This document shows positions 25,614 to 34,980 of a stretch of DNA of 57,550 nucleotides, piece after piece. The notes under the pieces are model-generated. The model had not been told where the DNA came from. It saw nothing but the letters and a program-made list of their open reading frames with translations, and did no database searches. This stretch comes from Burkholderiaceae bacterium (GTDB lineage Bacteria > Pseudomonadota > Gammaproteobacteria > Burkholderiales > Burkholderiaceae_C), in the NCBI GenBank assembly GCA_023954035.1, contig JAMLIT010000023.1:1-57550 (forward strand), in the 5' to 3' direction. Each line of letters begins with the position of its first letter. Positions within the stretch are counted from its first letter, which is position 1. A program made the translations under genes and the position numbers.

Positions 25614-27242
25614 ATGAACAAGACAACCACCAGCGGCGCCGACATCGTCGATTGGCGCCCGGAGGACGAACAGTTCTGGGAATCCACCGGCAGGAAAATC
25701 GCTTACCGCAACCTCTGGATTTCCATTCCTGCCCTGCTCTGCGGCTTCGCCGTCTGGGGCATGTGGGGCATCATCACGGTGCAGATGCTCAACCTCGGCT
25801 ACCCCTTCAGCCAGGCCGAGCTGTTTACCCTGACTGCCATTGCCGGCCTGGCCGGCGCGACGATGCGCATTCCGGCCTCGTTTTTGATCCGCCTCTCGGG
25901 CGGGCGCAACACCATTTTCTTGACCACGGCCATGCTTTTGGCCCCGGCCATCGGCACCGGCATCGTGCTGCAGCATCCGGAGTGGCCGCTGTGGTCGTTT
26001 CAGCTCATGGCCTTGTGGTGCGGCGTGGGCGGCGGCAACTTCGCCTCGTCGATGTCCAACATCTCCACCTTCTTTCCCAAACGCCTGCAAGGCACGGGAC
26101 TGGGGTTGAACGCTGGGCTGGGCAACTTTGGCGTGACCACGATGCAGATCGTGATTCCGCTGGTGATGACCGTGCCCTTGCTGGGCTCGCTCGGCGGGGA
26201 GTCAATGACGCTGCAAAAGGAAAGCGGCTGGATCTTCGGCGCCATCCCGCCCGGCACGCCCACCTGGATCCAGAACGCCGGCTTTGCCTGGGTCTTGTCG
26301 CTGGTACCGCTGTCCATCCTGTGCTGGTTTGGCATGAACAACCTCAAGACCGTTTCGCCGGACACTGGCGGGCCGATCACGGCATTCCTGAAAATCATCT
26401 GGCTCTACACCCTGTCGTTCATTCCGGCTGGCGTGGGCTTGTACCTCTACCTTCCCGCGCCCAGCGGACTGGGAATGCTCAACATGTGGCTGGCGATGCC
26501 GCTGATCATCGTGAGCACGCTGATGGTGATGAAGCTGACCGCCTTTGGCACCATGAAGGACAACGTGGCCAAGCAGTTTGCGATTTTCAGCAACAAGCAC
26601 ACCTGGTCGCTGACCATCCTCTACATCGTCACGTTCGGTTCCTTCATTGGCTTTTCGATGGCCCTGCCGCTGGCGATGAAAGTGATTTTCGGTATCAGCC
26701 ACGTACCCGACGCCAACGGCGTCCTGCAGCACACCCTGGTCAATCCCAACGGCCCCCCGGTTCTGGCCTATGCCTGGATCGGCCCTTTTGTGGGCGCCGC
26801 AATCCGTCCGGTTGGCGGCTGGATATCCGACAAGCTCGGCGGCTCCATCGTGACTCAATGGGTTTGCGCCACCATGGCTATTGCCGGCGTGGCCGTGGGC
26901 TACGTGATGCAGCTGGCTTACCAGTCGGCCCACCCCGAAGAGTATTTCTTCATCTTCCTTGCGCTGTTCATGGTCCTGTTTGCCGCCAGCGGTATCGGTA
27001 ATGGCTCGACGTTCCGAACGATCGGCGTCATCTTTGACCGCCAGCAGGCCGGCCCCGTTTTGGGCTGGACGTCGGCGGTGGCCGCCTACGGTGCCTTCAT
27101 CGCGCCGGTGGTAATCGGCCAGCAAATCAAGCTCGGTACGCCGCAGATGGCGATGTACGGGTTTGCAGTGTTCTATGCTCTGTGCCTGCTGCTCAACTGG
27201 TGGTTCTATCTGCGCAAGAACGCAGAAATCAAGAATCCCTGA
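25614..27242 (+). CDS. narK2: Nitrate/nitrite antiporter, NarK2 type
   Basis: Second MFS nitrate/nitrite transporter, 542 residues, longer than NarK1. It opens with a soluble segment containing DIVDWRPEDEQFWESTGRKI, typical of type II NarK (nitrate/nitrite exchange). Signatures GGGNFASSMSNISTFFPK and GLNAGLGNFGVTTMQ are present, with extra loops in the middle (about 195-225 and 360-380). Paired NarK1/NarK2 would cover nitrate entry at the start of respiration and exchange for toxic nitrite later. narG begins 35 bases downstream, so one transcript is likely. A weak SD precedes the ATG at 25614. Confidence 0.93.
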   Translation: MNKTTTSGADIVDWRPEDEQFWESTGRKIAYRNLWISIPALLCGFAVWGMWGIITVQMLNLGYPFSQAELFTLTAIAGLAGATMRIPASFLIRLSGGRNTIFLTTAMLLAPAIGTGIVLQHPEWPLWSFQLMALWCGVGGGNFASSMSNISTFFPKRLQGTGLGLNAGLGNFGVTTMQIVIPLVMTVPLLGSLGGESMTLQKESGWIFGAIPPGTPTWIQNAGFAWVLSLVPLSILCWFGMNNLKTVSPDTGGPITAFLKIIWLYTLSFIPAGVGLYLYLPAPSGLGMLNMWLAMPLIIVSTLMVMKLTAFGTMKDNVAKQFAIFSNKHTWSLTILYIVTFGSFIGFSMALPLAMKVIFGISHVPDANGVLQHTLVNPNGPPVLAYAWIGPFVGAAIRPVGGWISDKLGGSIVTQWVCATMAIAGVAVGYVMQLAYQSAHPEEYFFIFLALFMVLFAASGIGNGSTFRTIGVIFDRQQAGPVLGWTSAVAAYGAFIAPVVIGQQIKLGTPQMAMYGFAVFYALCLLLNWWFYLRKNAEIKNP

Positions 27243-27277
27243 ATTTGCCCCCTTTCCCTGCCTTTCGGAGACAACCC

Positions 27278-30200
27278 ATGAGCCATTTCCTTGACCGCCT
27301 CACCCATTTCTCGCAGCCGCGCGAATCCTTTTCCGGAGGCCATGGCGTCACCACTGCGGAGGACCGCACCTGGGAAGACGCCTACCGCAACCGCTGGGCG
27401 CACGACAAGATCGTGCGCAGCACGCACGGCGTGAACTGCACCGGCTCGTGCTCGTGGAAGATTTACGTCAAGGGCGGCATCGTGACCTGGGAAACCCAGC
27501 AGACCGATTACCCGCGCACGCGCTGGGACATGCCCAACCACGAGCCGCGCGGGTGCTCCCGCGGCGCGAGCTACAGCTGGTACCTGTACAGCGCCAACCG
27601 CGTCAAGTATCCAATGGTCCGCGCCCGGCTGCTCAAGCACTGGCGCGAAGCGCGCTTGAGCCTGCCGCCGGTGGAGGCTTGGGCCGCCGTGGTGCAGGAC
27701 GACGCCAAGCGCCGCGACTACCAGAGCGTTCGTGGCCTGGGCGGCATGGTGCGCTCGTCCTGGGACGAGGTGAACGAGCTGATCGCCGCAGCCAACATCT
27801 ACACCATCAAGCAGCATGGCGCGGACCGCATCATCGGCTTCTCGCCCATTCCGGCGATGTCCATGGTCAGCTACGCCTCGGGTTCGCGCTACATGTCGCT
27901 CATTGGCGGCGTGTGCATGAGCTTTTACGACTGGTACTGCGACTTGCCCCCCAGCAGCCCGCAAGTGTGGGGCGAGCAGACCGACGTGCCCGAATCAGCC
28001 GACTGGTACAACTCGGGCTTCATCATTGCCTGGGGCTCGAACGTGCCGCAGACGCGCACGCCGGACGCGCACTTTTTTACCGAGGTGCGCTACAAGGGCA
28101 CGAAGACGGTGGCCATCACCCCCGACTATTCCGAAGTGGCCAAGCTGTCCGACCTCTGGCTGCACCCCAAGCAGGGCACCGACGCGGCCGTCGCCATGGC
28201 CATGGGTCACGTCATTCTGAAGGACTTCTACTTTGGCGGCAACGGCCAGCCGCGCTCGGCCTACTTCGACGACTACGCGCGCCGCTACACCGACTTGCCG
28301 ATGCTGGTGATGTTGAAGCAGCATACGCTGGAGAACGGCAGCACCTGCCTGGTGCCCGACCGCTACGTGCGCGCCAGCGACTTTGCCGACCAGCTTGGCC
28401 AGGACAACAATCCGGACTGGAAAACCGTCGCGCTGAACGCGGACGGCAAGGTGGTGGTGCCGCAGGGCGCGATCGGTTTTCGCTGGGGACCCGACGGCCG
28501 GGCCGACGCCGGCCAGTGGAACCTGGAGGCCAAGGAAGCGCAGGCAGGCAGCGCGGTCTCGCTCAAACTCTCGGTCATGGAAGGCGAGGATGGCGTGGAA
28601 AGCGCGTCGGCCGACAGCGCGCGCGTGGGCTTTCCTTATTTTGGCGGCATTCCCCACGAGCACTTTCCCCACAACGAGCAAAGCGACGTGCTGGTGCGCA
28701 CCGTCCCGGTGCAGCGCATTGCGCTGGGAAGCGGGGAAGCCCTGGTTGCCACGGTGTTCGACTTGCAGGTCGCGCAGTACGGTGTCGCCCGTGGCCTGGA
28801 CGGCGAGCTGGCAGCGGCCGATTTCGACGACAACACGCCCTACACGCCCGCCTGGCAAGAGCAGATCACCGGCGTGCCGCGCGACCAGATCATCGCCGTC
28901 GCGCGCCAGTTTGCAGACAACGCGCACAAGACCGAAGGCCGCTCCATGGTCATCATCGGCGCCGGCATGAACCACTGGTACCACAGTGACATGAACTACC
29001 GCGGCGTCATCAACATGCTCATGATGTGCGGTTGCGTCGGCAAGAGCGGTGGCGGCTGGTCCCACTATGTGGGCCAGGAAAAACTGCGCCCGCAGACCGG
29101 CTGGACGCCGCTGGCCTTTGCGCTCGACTGGATTCGTCCTCCGCGCCAGATGAACAGCACCAGCTTTTTCTACGCCCACACCAACCAGTGGCGCTACGAA
29201 AAGCTGGGCGTCGATGAGGTGCTCTCGCCGCTGGCCGACAAGAAGCTGTATGGCGGCAGCATGATCGACTACAACGTGCGTGCCGAGCGCATGGGCTGGC
29301 TGCCCAGCGCGCCGCAACTGCAGACGCATCCCATGCAGGTGGTCAAGGACGCGCAGGCTGCCGGTATCGACCCCAGGGACTACGTCGTCAAGTCGCTCAA
29401 GGACGGCTCTCTCAAGCTCAGCTGCGAAGACCCCGATCATCCGGCCAACTGGCCGCGCAACATGTTTGTCTGGCGCTCCAACATCATTGGCTCGTCGGGC
29501 AAAGGGCATGAGTACTTCCTCAAGCATCTGCTGGGCACCAGCAATGGCGTGCAGGGCAAGGATCTGGGCACCGAAGAAGCCAAGCCCGAGGAAGTGGTCT
29601 GGCACAACAAGTCGCCGGAGGGCAAACTCGATTTGCTGGTCACCCTCGACTTCCGCATGAGCACCACCTGTCTGTACTCGGACATCGTGCTGCCTACGGC
29701 CACCTGGTATGAGAAGAACGACCTCAACACCAGCGACATGCATCCGTTCATCCATCCTCTGTCCACCGCCGTGGATCCGGTGTGGCAATCCAAGAGCGAC
29801 TGGGAAATCTACAAGGGTTTCGCGAAGAAATTCAGCGAGCTGTGCGTGGGCCACCTGGGCGTGGAACAGGAAATGGTGCTCACCCCGATGCAGCACGACT
29901 CGCCGGGCGAACTCGCGCAGCCGCTGGACGTGCGGGACTGGAAACGTGGCGAGTGTGAGTTGATTCCGGGCAAGACCGCGCCGCAGATGCAGGTGATCGA
30001 GCGCGACTACCCCAACCTCTACAAGCGTTTCACTGCGGTGGGCCCCTTGCTCAACAAGATTGGCAATGGCGGCAAGGGCATTTCCTGGGACACGAAGACC
30101 GAGGTCACGCAACTCGGTCAGCTCAGTGGCATTGTGACCGAAGCGGGTGTGACGCAAGGCATGCCGCGCATCCAGAGCGACATCGATGCCTGCGAAATGG

Positions 30201-31096
30201 TGTTGCAGCTGGCGCCGGAGACCAACGGCCACGTGGCGGTCAAAGCCTGGGCCGCCCTGAGCAAGCAGACCGGCCGCGACCATACCCACCTGGCGCTGCA
30301 CCGCGAAGACGAGAAAATTCGCTTCCGCGACATCCAGGCGCAACCGCGCAAGATCATCAGCTCGCCCACCTGGAGCGGCATCGAGTCCGAGACCGTGTCG
30401 TACAACGCGGGCTACACCAACGTGCACGAGCTGATTCCATGGCGCACGCTGACCGGCCGCCAGCAGTTCTACCAGGACCATCCGTGGATGATTGCCTTCG
30501 GCGAAGGGTTTGCCAGCTACCGGCCGCCGGTGAACCTGAAGGCCACGGCAGGAATGCACAAGATCCGTAGCAATGGCAACAGCGAAATCTTGCTGAACTT
30601 CATCACGCCGCACCAGAAGTGGGGCATCCATTCGACTTACACCGACAACCTGATCATGCTCACGCTCAGCCGGGGCGGACCGATCATCTGGCTGAGCGAA
30701 GACGATGCCAAGGCCATCGGCGTCGAGGACAACGACTGGATCGAGGCCTACAACGTCAACGGGGCGATTGCGGCGCGGGCCGTGGTGAGCCAGCGGGTCA
30801 AGCCCGGCATGGTGATCATGTACCACGCGCAGGAGAAGATCGTGAATACCCCGGGGTCGGAGATCACCGGTACGCGCGGCGGCATTCACAACTCGGTCAC
30901 GCGCGTGGTTCTCAAACCCACGCACATGATCGGTGGCTACGCGCAGTTGTCCTACGGCTTCAACTACTACGGAACGATTGGTACCAACCGGGACGAATTC
31001 GTCGTGGTTCGCAAGATGGACAAGGTGGACTGGCTGGATACGCCAAGGGACGACGAACGCGCCTTCGCGGTGCAGCAACAGGGAGAGTCGGCATGA
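27278..31096 (+). CDS. narG: Respiratory nitrate reductase alpha subunit NarG
   Basis: Catalytic subunit of membrane-bound nitrate reductase, 1272 residues, facing the cytoplasm and reducing nitrate to nitrite at a Mo-bisMGD centre. The FS0 [4Fe-4S] ligands are His50, Cys54, Cys58 and Cys93 (HGVNCTGSC and RGCSRG). The Mo-ligand aspartate is Asp222 in YCDLPPSSPQ. Length and motifs match E. coli and Pseudomonas NarG. CGGAG lies before the ATG at 27278; an upstream in-frame extension falls inside narK2. Its stop overlaps narH (ATGA). No twin-arginine leader is expected; the N-terminal RESFSGGH resembles the vestigial one seen in the family. Confidence 0.97.
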   Translation: MSHFLDRLTHFSQPRESFSGGHGVTTAEDRTWEDAYRNRWAHDKIVRSTHGVNCTGSCSWKIYVKGGIVTWETQQTDYPRTRWDMPNHEPRGCSRGASYSWYLYSANRVKYPMVRARLLKHWREARLSLPPVEAWAAVVQDDAKRRDYQSVRGLGGMVRSSWDEVNELIAAANIYTIKQHGADRIIGFSPIPAMSMVSYASGSRYMSLIGGVCMSFYDWYCDLPPSSPQVWGEQTDVPESADWYNSGFIIAWGSNVPQTRTPDAHFFTEVRYKGTKTVAITPDYSEVAKLSDLWLHPKQGTDAAVAMAMGHVILKDFYFGGNGQPRSAYFDDYARRYTDLPMLVMLKQHTLENGSTCLVPDRYVRASDFADQLGQDNNPDWKTVALNADGKVVVPQGAIGFRWGPDGRADAGQWNLEAKEAQAGSAVSLKLSVMEGEDGVESASADSARVGFPYFGGIPHEHFPHNEQSDVLVRTVPVQRIALGSGEALVATVFDLQVAQYGVARGLDGELAAADFDDNTPYTPAWQEQITGVPRDQIIAVARQFADNAHKTEGRSMVIIGAGMNHWYHSDMNYRGVINMLMMCGCVGKSGGGWSHYVGQEKLRPQTGWTPLAFALDWIRPPRQMNSTSFFYAHTNQWRYEKLGVDEVLSPLADKKLYGGSMIDYNVRAERMGWLPSAPQLQTHPMQVVKDAQAAGIDPRDYVVKSLKDGSLKLSCEDPDHPANWPRNMFVWRSNIIGSSGKGHEYFLKHLLGTSNGVQGKDLGTEEAKPEEVVWHNKSPEGKLDLLVTLDFRMSTTCLYSDIVLPTATWYEKNDLNTSDMHPFIHPLSTAVDPVWQSKSDWEIYKGFAKKFSELCVGHLGVEQEMVLTPMQHDSPGELAQPLDVRDWKRGECELIPGKTAPQMQVIERDYPNLYKRFTAVGPLLNKIGNGGKGISWDTKTEVTQLGQLSGIVTEAGVTQGMPRIQSDIDACEMVLQLAPETNGHVAVKAWAALSKQTGRDHTHLALHREDEKIRFRDIQAQPRKIISSPTWSGIESETVSYNAGYTNVHELIPWRTLTGRQQFYQDHPWMIAFGEGFASYRPPVNLKATAGMHKIRSNGNSEILLNFITPHQKWGIHSTYTDNLIMLTLSRGGPIIWLSEDDAKAIGVEDNDWIEAYNVNGAIAARAVVSQRVKPGMVIMYHAQEKIVNTPGSEITGTRGGIHNSVTRVVLKPTHMIGGYAQLSYGFNYYGTIGTNRDEFVVVRKMDKVDWLDTPRDDERAFAVQQQGESA

Positions 31097-32625
31097 AAAT
31101 TCGCGCGCAAATCGGCATGGTGCTGAATCTGGACAAATGCATCGGCTGCCACACCTGTTCGGTGACCTGCAAGAACGTCTGGACCAGCCGTCCCGGCATG
31201 GAATACGCGTGGTTCAACAACGTGGAGACCAAGCCCGGCATTGGCTATCCCAAGGAATGGGAGAACCAGGACAAGTGGAACGGCGGTTGGATTCGGCGGG
31301 CCGACGGCTCCATCGTGCCGCGCCAGGGCGGCAAATGGGCGATGTTGATGAAGCTGTTCGCCAACCCGAACATGCCGCAGATCGACGACTACTACGAGCC
31401 GTTCACCTTCGATTACGACCACCTCCAATCGGCGCCCGAGATGAATGCGTCGCCCACGGCCCGTCCCCGCAGCCTGATCACGGGCAAGCGCATGGAAAAA
31501 ATCGAGTGGGGCCCGAACTGGGAGGAGATCCTGGGCGGCGAATTTTCCAAGCGAAGCAAGGACGCCAACTTCGACAGCTTCGAGCAGGTGCAAAAGGACA
31601 TGGTGGGGCAGTTCGAGAACACCTTCATGATGTACCTGCCGCGCTTGTGCGAGCACTGCCTGAACCCCGCCTGCGTGGCTTCCTGCCCTTCCGGCTCGAT
31701 CTACAAGCGCGAGGAAGACGGTATCGTGCTGATCGATCAAGACAAGTGCCGGGGCTGGCGCATGTGCGTCTCGGGCTGTCCGTACAAGAAGATTTACTAC
31801 AACTGGAAGAGTGGCAAGGCCGAAAAGTGCACCTTTTGCTACCCACGCATCGAGGCCGGTCAGCCCACGGTCTGCTCGGAAACCTGTGTCGGTCGCATCC
31901 GCTACCTCGGAGTGCTTCTGTACGACGCCGACCGCGTCCAGGAAGCGGCCAGCGTGGAACGCGACCGCGATCTCTACCAGGCCCAACTCGACATCTTTCT
32001 TGATCCGCACGACCCGGTCGTCATCGAGCAGGCACGCCGCGACGGCATTCCCGAAGCCTGGCTGGAAGGCGCGCGCAAAAGCCCGGTCTACAAGATGGCG
32101 GTCGACTGGAAGGTGGCACTGCCGCTGCACCCGGAGTACCGCACGTTGCCCATGGTGTGGTACGTCCCGCCGCTCTCACCCATCACTTCGGCGGCCAACG
32201 CCGGCAAGATCGGTGTCAACGGCGAGCTGCCCGACATCGCCGAAATGCGCATCCCCGTGCAATACCTTGCGAATCTGCTCACGGCGGGCGATACCGCGCC
32301 GGTGGTTCGTGCGTTGCAGCGCATGCTGGCGATGCGCTCCTACCAGCGCAGCAAGCACGTGGACAATGAAGAGAACCTGGCCGTGCTCGAGCAGGTGGGA
32401 CTGACCATGGCAGAGGTCGAAGACATGTACCACGTCATGGCCATTGCCAACTATGAGGATCGCTTCGTGATTCCGACGACGCACCGTGAGTACGCCGAGA
32501 ATGCATTCGACGTGCGCGGAGGTTGCGGCTTCACCTTTGGCAACGGCTGCTCCGAGGGCAGCACCGAGGTGAGTCTGTTTGGCGGCACCAAGCGGCGCAC
32601 CATTCCCATCAAGATGGAGGTGTGA
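31093..32625 (+). CDS. narH: Respiratory nitrate reductase beta subunit NarH
   Basis: Electron-transfer subunit of 510 residues carrying four iron-sulfur clusters between NarI haems and NarG. Cysteine groups are visible in order: CIGCHTCSVTC (Cys16, 19, 22, 26), CEHCLNPACVASC, CRGWRMCVSGC and CTFC with CSETC. In the third group a Trp replaces one Cys, the known basis for the [3Fe-4S] cluster. The ATG at 31093 overlaps the narG stop and narJ starts two bases after its stop, so narGHJI is translationally coupled. Confidence 0.97.
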   Translation: MKIRAQIGMVLNLDKCIGCHTCSVTCKNVWTSRPGMEYAWFNNVETKPGIGYPKEWENQDKWNGGWIRRADGSIVPRQGGKWAMLMKLFANPNMPQIDDYYEPFTFDYDHLQSAPEMNASPTARPRSLITGKRMEKIEWGPNWEEILGGEFSKRSKDANFDSFEQVQKDMVGQFENTFMMYLPRLCEHCLNPACVASCPSGSIYKREEDGIVLIDQDKCRGWRMCVSGCPYKKIYYNWKSGKAEKCTFCYPRIEAGQPTVCSETCVGRIRYLGVLLYDADRVQEAASVERDRDLYQAQLDIFLDPHDPVVIEQARRDGIPEAWLEGARKSPVYKMAVDWKVALPLHPEYRTLPMVWYVPPLSPITSAANAGKIGVNGELPDIAEMRIPVQYLANLLTAGDTAPVVRALQRMLAMRSYQRSKHVDNEENLAVLEQVGLTMAEVEDMYHVMAIANYEDRFVIPTTHREYAENAFDVRGGCGFTFGNGCSEGSTEVSLFGGTKRRTIPIKMEV

Positions 32626-32627
32626 GC

Positions 32628-33335
32628 ATGGCACTGTTTCATCACGTTCCAGACGCCAGCAAAAGCCTGCGCGTGCTGGCCCATCTGCTGGCGTATCCGG
32701 ACGCAGGGCTGCGCGGCCATTTGGCTGATTTGCGCGCTGCGCTGCACGCTGAGCGCGCGCTGCCGGCCGCGCGTCTGGCAGAGCTCGATGCGCTCATCGA
32801 CGTGCTCGGGCGCAAGGCCCAACTGGAGGTCGAGGCCGACTACGTCGAGCTGTTTGACCGCGGCCGTGCAACGTCGCTGCATCTGTTCGAACACGTGCAT
32901 GGCGATTCGCGCGACCGCGGCCCCGCCATGATCGATCTGACCAAAACCTACGAGCAAGAAGGCCTGTTCCTGGGCGAAGGCGAACTGCCTGACTTCGTGC
33001 CTGTGGTGCTTGAATTTGCCTCTACGCTGGCGCCGCGCCAGGCGCGCGATTTTCTTGCGGAAATGGCGCACATTTTCAATGCCATCTTCGCAGCGCTGCA
33101 GCAGCGCGAGAGTCCCTATGCCGCCGTGCTCGGCGCGCTGCTGGAACTGGCCGGCGAGAAAGCCTCCCCGGTCGAGATTGCGCCCGAGGAATCGATCGAC
33201 GCCGTGTGGGAAGAGCCTGTCGTGTTCGACGGCTGTTCTTCCAAGGGCCAATCACGTCCTGACCAAGTCCAACCCATCCACATCGTGCCGAAATCGGCCC
33301 GCGAAGCACTCAAATCCCTAGGAGCACAGCAATGA
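32628..33335 (+). CDS. narJ: Nitrate reductase assembly chaperone NarJ
   Basis: Cytoplasmic chaperone of 235 residues that binds apo-NarG and assists Mo-cofactor and FS0 insertion; it is not part of the mature enzyme. The all-helical TorD/DmsD-like fold is suggested by LRVLAHLLAYPDA near the N-terminus, and the family motif LFEHVHGDSRDRGPAMIDL lies near residues 85-103, followed by YEQEGL and ELPDFVPVVLEF. The C-terminal 40 residues are low in conserved motifs. The start ATG at 32628 follows the narH stop, with GGAGGTG upstream; its stop overlaps narI. Confidence 0.95.
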   Translation: MALFHHVPDASKSLRVLAHLLAYPDAGLRGHLADLRAALHAERALPAARLAELDALIDVLGRKAQLEVEADYVELFDRGRATSLHLFEHVHGDSRDRGPAMIDLTKTYEQEGLFLGEGELPDFVPVVLEFASTLAPRQARDFLAEMAHIFNAIFAALQQRESPYAAVLGALLELAGEKASPVEIAPEESIDAVWEEPVVFDGCSSKGQSRPDQVQPIHIVPKSAREALKSLGAQQ

Positions 33336-34102
33336 CCTCCCTGCACGGTTTTCTCTTTGGGGTCTATCCCTACATTTGTCTGACGGTGTTCCTGCTCGGC
33401 AGCCTGCTGCGCTTCGACCGGGATCAGTACACCTGGAAAAGCGATTCGTCGCAGATGCTGCGCACTGGGCTGCTGCGCTGGGGCAGCAACCTTTTTCACG
33501 TCGGCATTCTGTTCCTCTTCTTCGGCCACCTCGTCGGCTTGCTGGCGCCGCACGCGTTTTACGCGCATTTCCTCGAAGCGTCGGTCAAGCAGCGCGTCGC
33601 CATTTACTCTGGCGGTTTTTTCGGAGTGTTGTGCTTCATCGGTCTGTCGATGCTCATCTACCGCCGCACTTTTGACGAACGCATTCGTTACACGAGCCAC
33701 AAGACGGATCTGGCCATTCTGTGGATTCTCTGGGTGCAGCTGGTGGTGGGCCTGATCACCTTGCCGTTTTCCTGGGCGCATTCGGACGGAGCCGTCATGC
33801 TGATCCTCGCCGATTGGGCGCAGCGCATCCTGACGCTGCGTACGGTGGATGCCGAGGTCCTCGCGGGCCTGCCCTGGCCCTACCTGTTCCACATCGTGTT
33901 TGGCATGACGATCTTTTTGCTGTTCCCGTTCAGCCGGCTGGTGCACGTATGGAGCGGCTTCGCCTCCGTGGGCTACCTGCTGCGTCCCTACCAGGTCGTG
34001 CGAACCCGGCGCCCGGACGTCGGAGCGAACACGCGCTCGTCTCCGGCGCCCGATGTCCGCCGGCCCGGCCAGCCCGCGGCGCATTCGCGCAGCGTGCACT
34101 GA
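33332..34102 (+). CDS. narI: Respiratory nitrate reductase gamma subunit NarI
   Basis: Membrane cytochrome b subunit of 256 residues that oxidises quinol at the periplasmic side and passes electrons to NarH. Five hydrophobic segments are visible. The haem-ligand histidines expected in the family are in NLFHVGILFLFFGHLVG (segment two) and in the last helix region LFHIVFGMTIF followed by SRLVHVWSG. The C-terminal 40 residues are Pro/Arg-rich and probably cytoplasmic. Start overlaps narJ as ATGA. The parvulin gene begins 12 bases downstream. Confidence 0.96.
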   Translation: MTSLHGFLFGVYPYICLTVFLLGSLLRFDRDQYTWKSDSSQMLRTGLLRWGSNLFHVGILFLFFGHLVGLLAPHAFYAHFLEASVKQRVAIYSGGFFGVLCFIGLSMLIYRRTFDERIRYTSHKTDLAILWILWVQLVVGLITLPFSWAHSDGAVMLILADWAQRILTLRTVDAEVLAGLPWPYLFHIVFGMTIFLLFPFSRLVHVWSGFASVGYLLRPYQVVRTRRPDVGANTRSSPAPDVRRPGQPAAHSRSVH

Positions 34103-34114
34103 GAGGTGGACCGC

Positions 34115-34963
34115 ATGTCTACCCCAACGACCCAACCCGATGTGCCGGACGGCGGTTGCGGCAGCGGCCACTGTGGTTGCGCGGCCCCCGCGGTTGCTCC
34201 TGCGACCGCTCGCGTCAACGGTGTGCCGCTTCACGGGCCAGACGAGCGGCCGTCGACCGACGAACTGCGCGAGCGGGCGTATACCGAACTGCTGCGCCAG
34301 CGCGCAGTTTCCCTCGGACTGCTGCCCGCCCACGCGGGTCCGACGGCGCCGCAGCTACAAGAGCCAGAGCGCCAGCTTATCGAGGAGATGGTGGAGCGCG
34401 AAGTGGTCACCCCCGAGCCCCGGGAGGACGAATGCCGGCGCTACTACGACGCGCATGCAGCGCAGTTCACGGTAGGCCAGGCGGTTCGGCTGCGGCACAT
34501 TCTTTTTGCGGTGACCCCCGGCATCAACGTCCAGGCGCTTGCGGTGCACGCAGAGAAGGCACTGCTGGAGCTGTGCCACAAGGACACGCCTGCTTCCCGC
34601 TTCTCTCGACTCGCCGAGGATCTCTCCAACTGCCCCAGCAGCACCCAGGGGGGCGATTTGGGCTGGGTCGGCCCGGACGATTGCGCGCCGGAACTGGCGC
34701 GCGCTCTGTTTCAGGGGTCCCAGCATGGGGTCGGAATTCACCCCCGCCTGGTGCACAGCCGCTTTGGCTTTCACATCGTCGACGTGCTCGAGCGGCGGGC
34801 TGGGACCATTCCATCCTATGAGGCGGTACGGGAGCGCATCGAGCGGCTTCTGACCATGCAAACCCGGGGCCGGGCGCTGCACCAATACATGGCGCTGCTC
34901 GCAGGAGAAGCCGATCTGGAACATATTCAGCTCACGGCGGCAGACTCCCCGCTGGTGCAGTAG
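34115..34963 (+). CDS. Parvulin-type peptidyl-prolyl isomerase linked to nar operon
   Basis: A 282-residue protein with a PpiC/parvulin rotamase domain (about residues 130-230): VRLRHILFAV, then FSRLAEDLSNCPSS, GGDLGWV and SRFGFHIVDVLER. The N-terminal part is helical and resembles NifM/SurA-like chaperones. A short cysteine-rich stretch GGCGSGHCGCAAP sits at about residues 13-25, and there is no signal peptide, so it should act in the cytoplasm. Genes of this type follow narI in several betaproteobacterial nar operons, suggesting a role in nitrate reductase folding or stability; that role is inferred. The ATG at 34115 has GAGAGGTGGA upstream. Confidence 0.85.
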   Translation: MSTPTTQPDVPDGGCGSGHCGCAAPAVAPATARVNGVPLHGPDERPSTDELRERAYTELLRQRAVSLGLLPAHAGPTAPQLQEPERQLIEEMVEREVVTPEPREDECRRYYDAHAAQFTVGQAVRLRHILFAVTPGINVQALAVHAEKALLELCHKDTPASRFSRLAEDLSNCPSSTQGGDLGWVGPDDCAPELARALFQGSQHGVGIHPRLVHSRFGFHIVDVLERRAGTIPSYEAVRERIERLLTMQTRGRALHQYMALLAGEADLEHIQLTAADSPLVQ

Positions 34964-34980
34964 CGTCAAAACCCTTCGCC

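Noticed and set aside
27995-31078. Very long open frame antisense to narG (over 1000 codons)
   Set aside because: High GC makes stops rare on the antisense strand. The translation is Ala/Arg/His-rich, shows no domain, and narG on the other strand has full family motifs.
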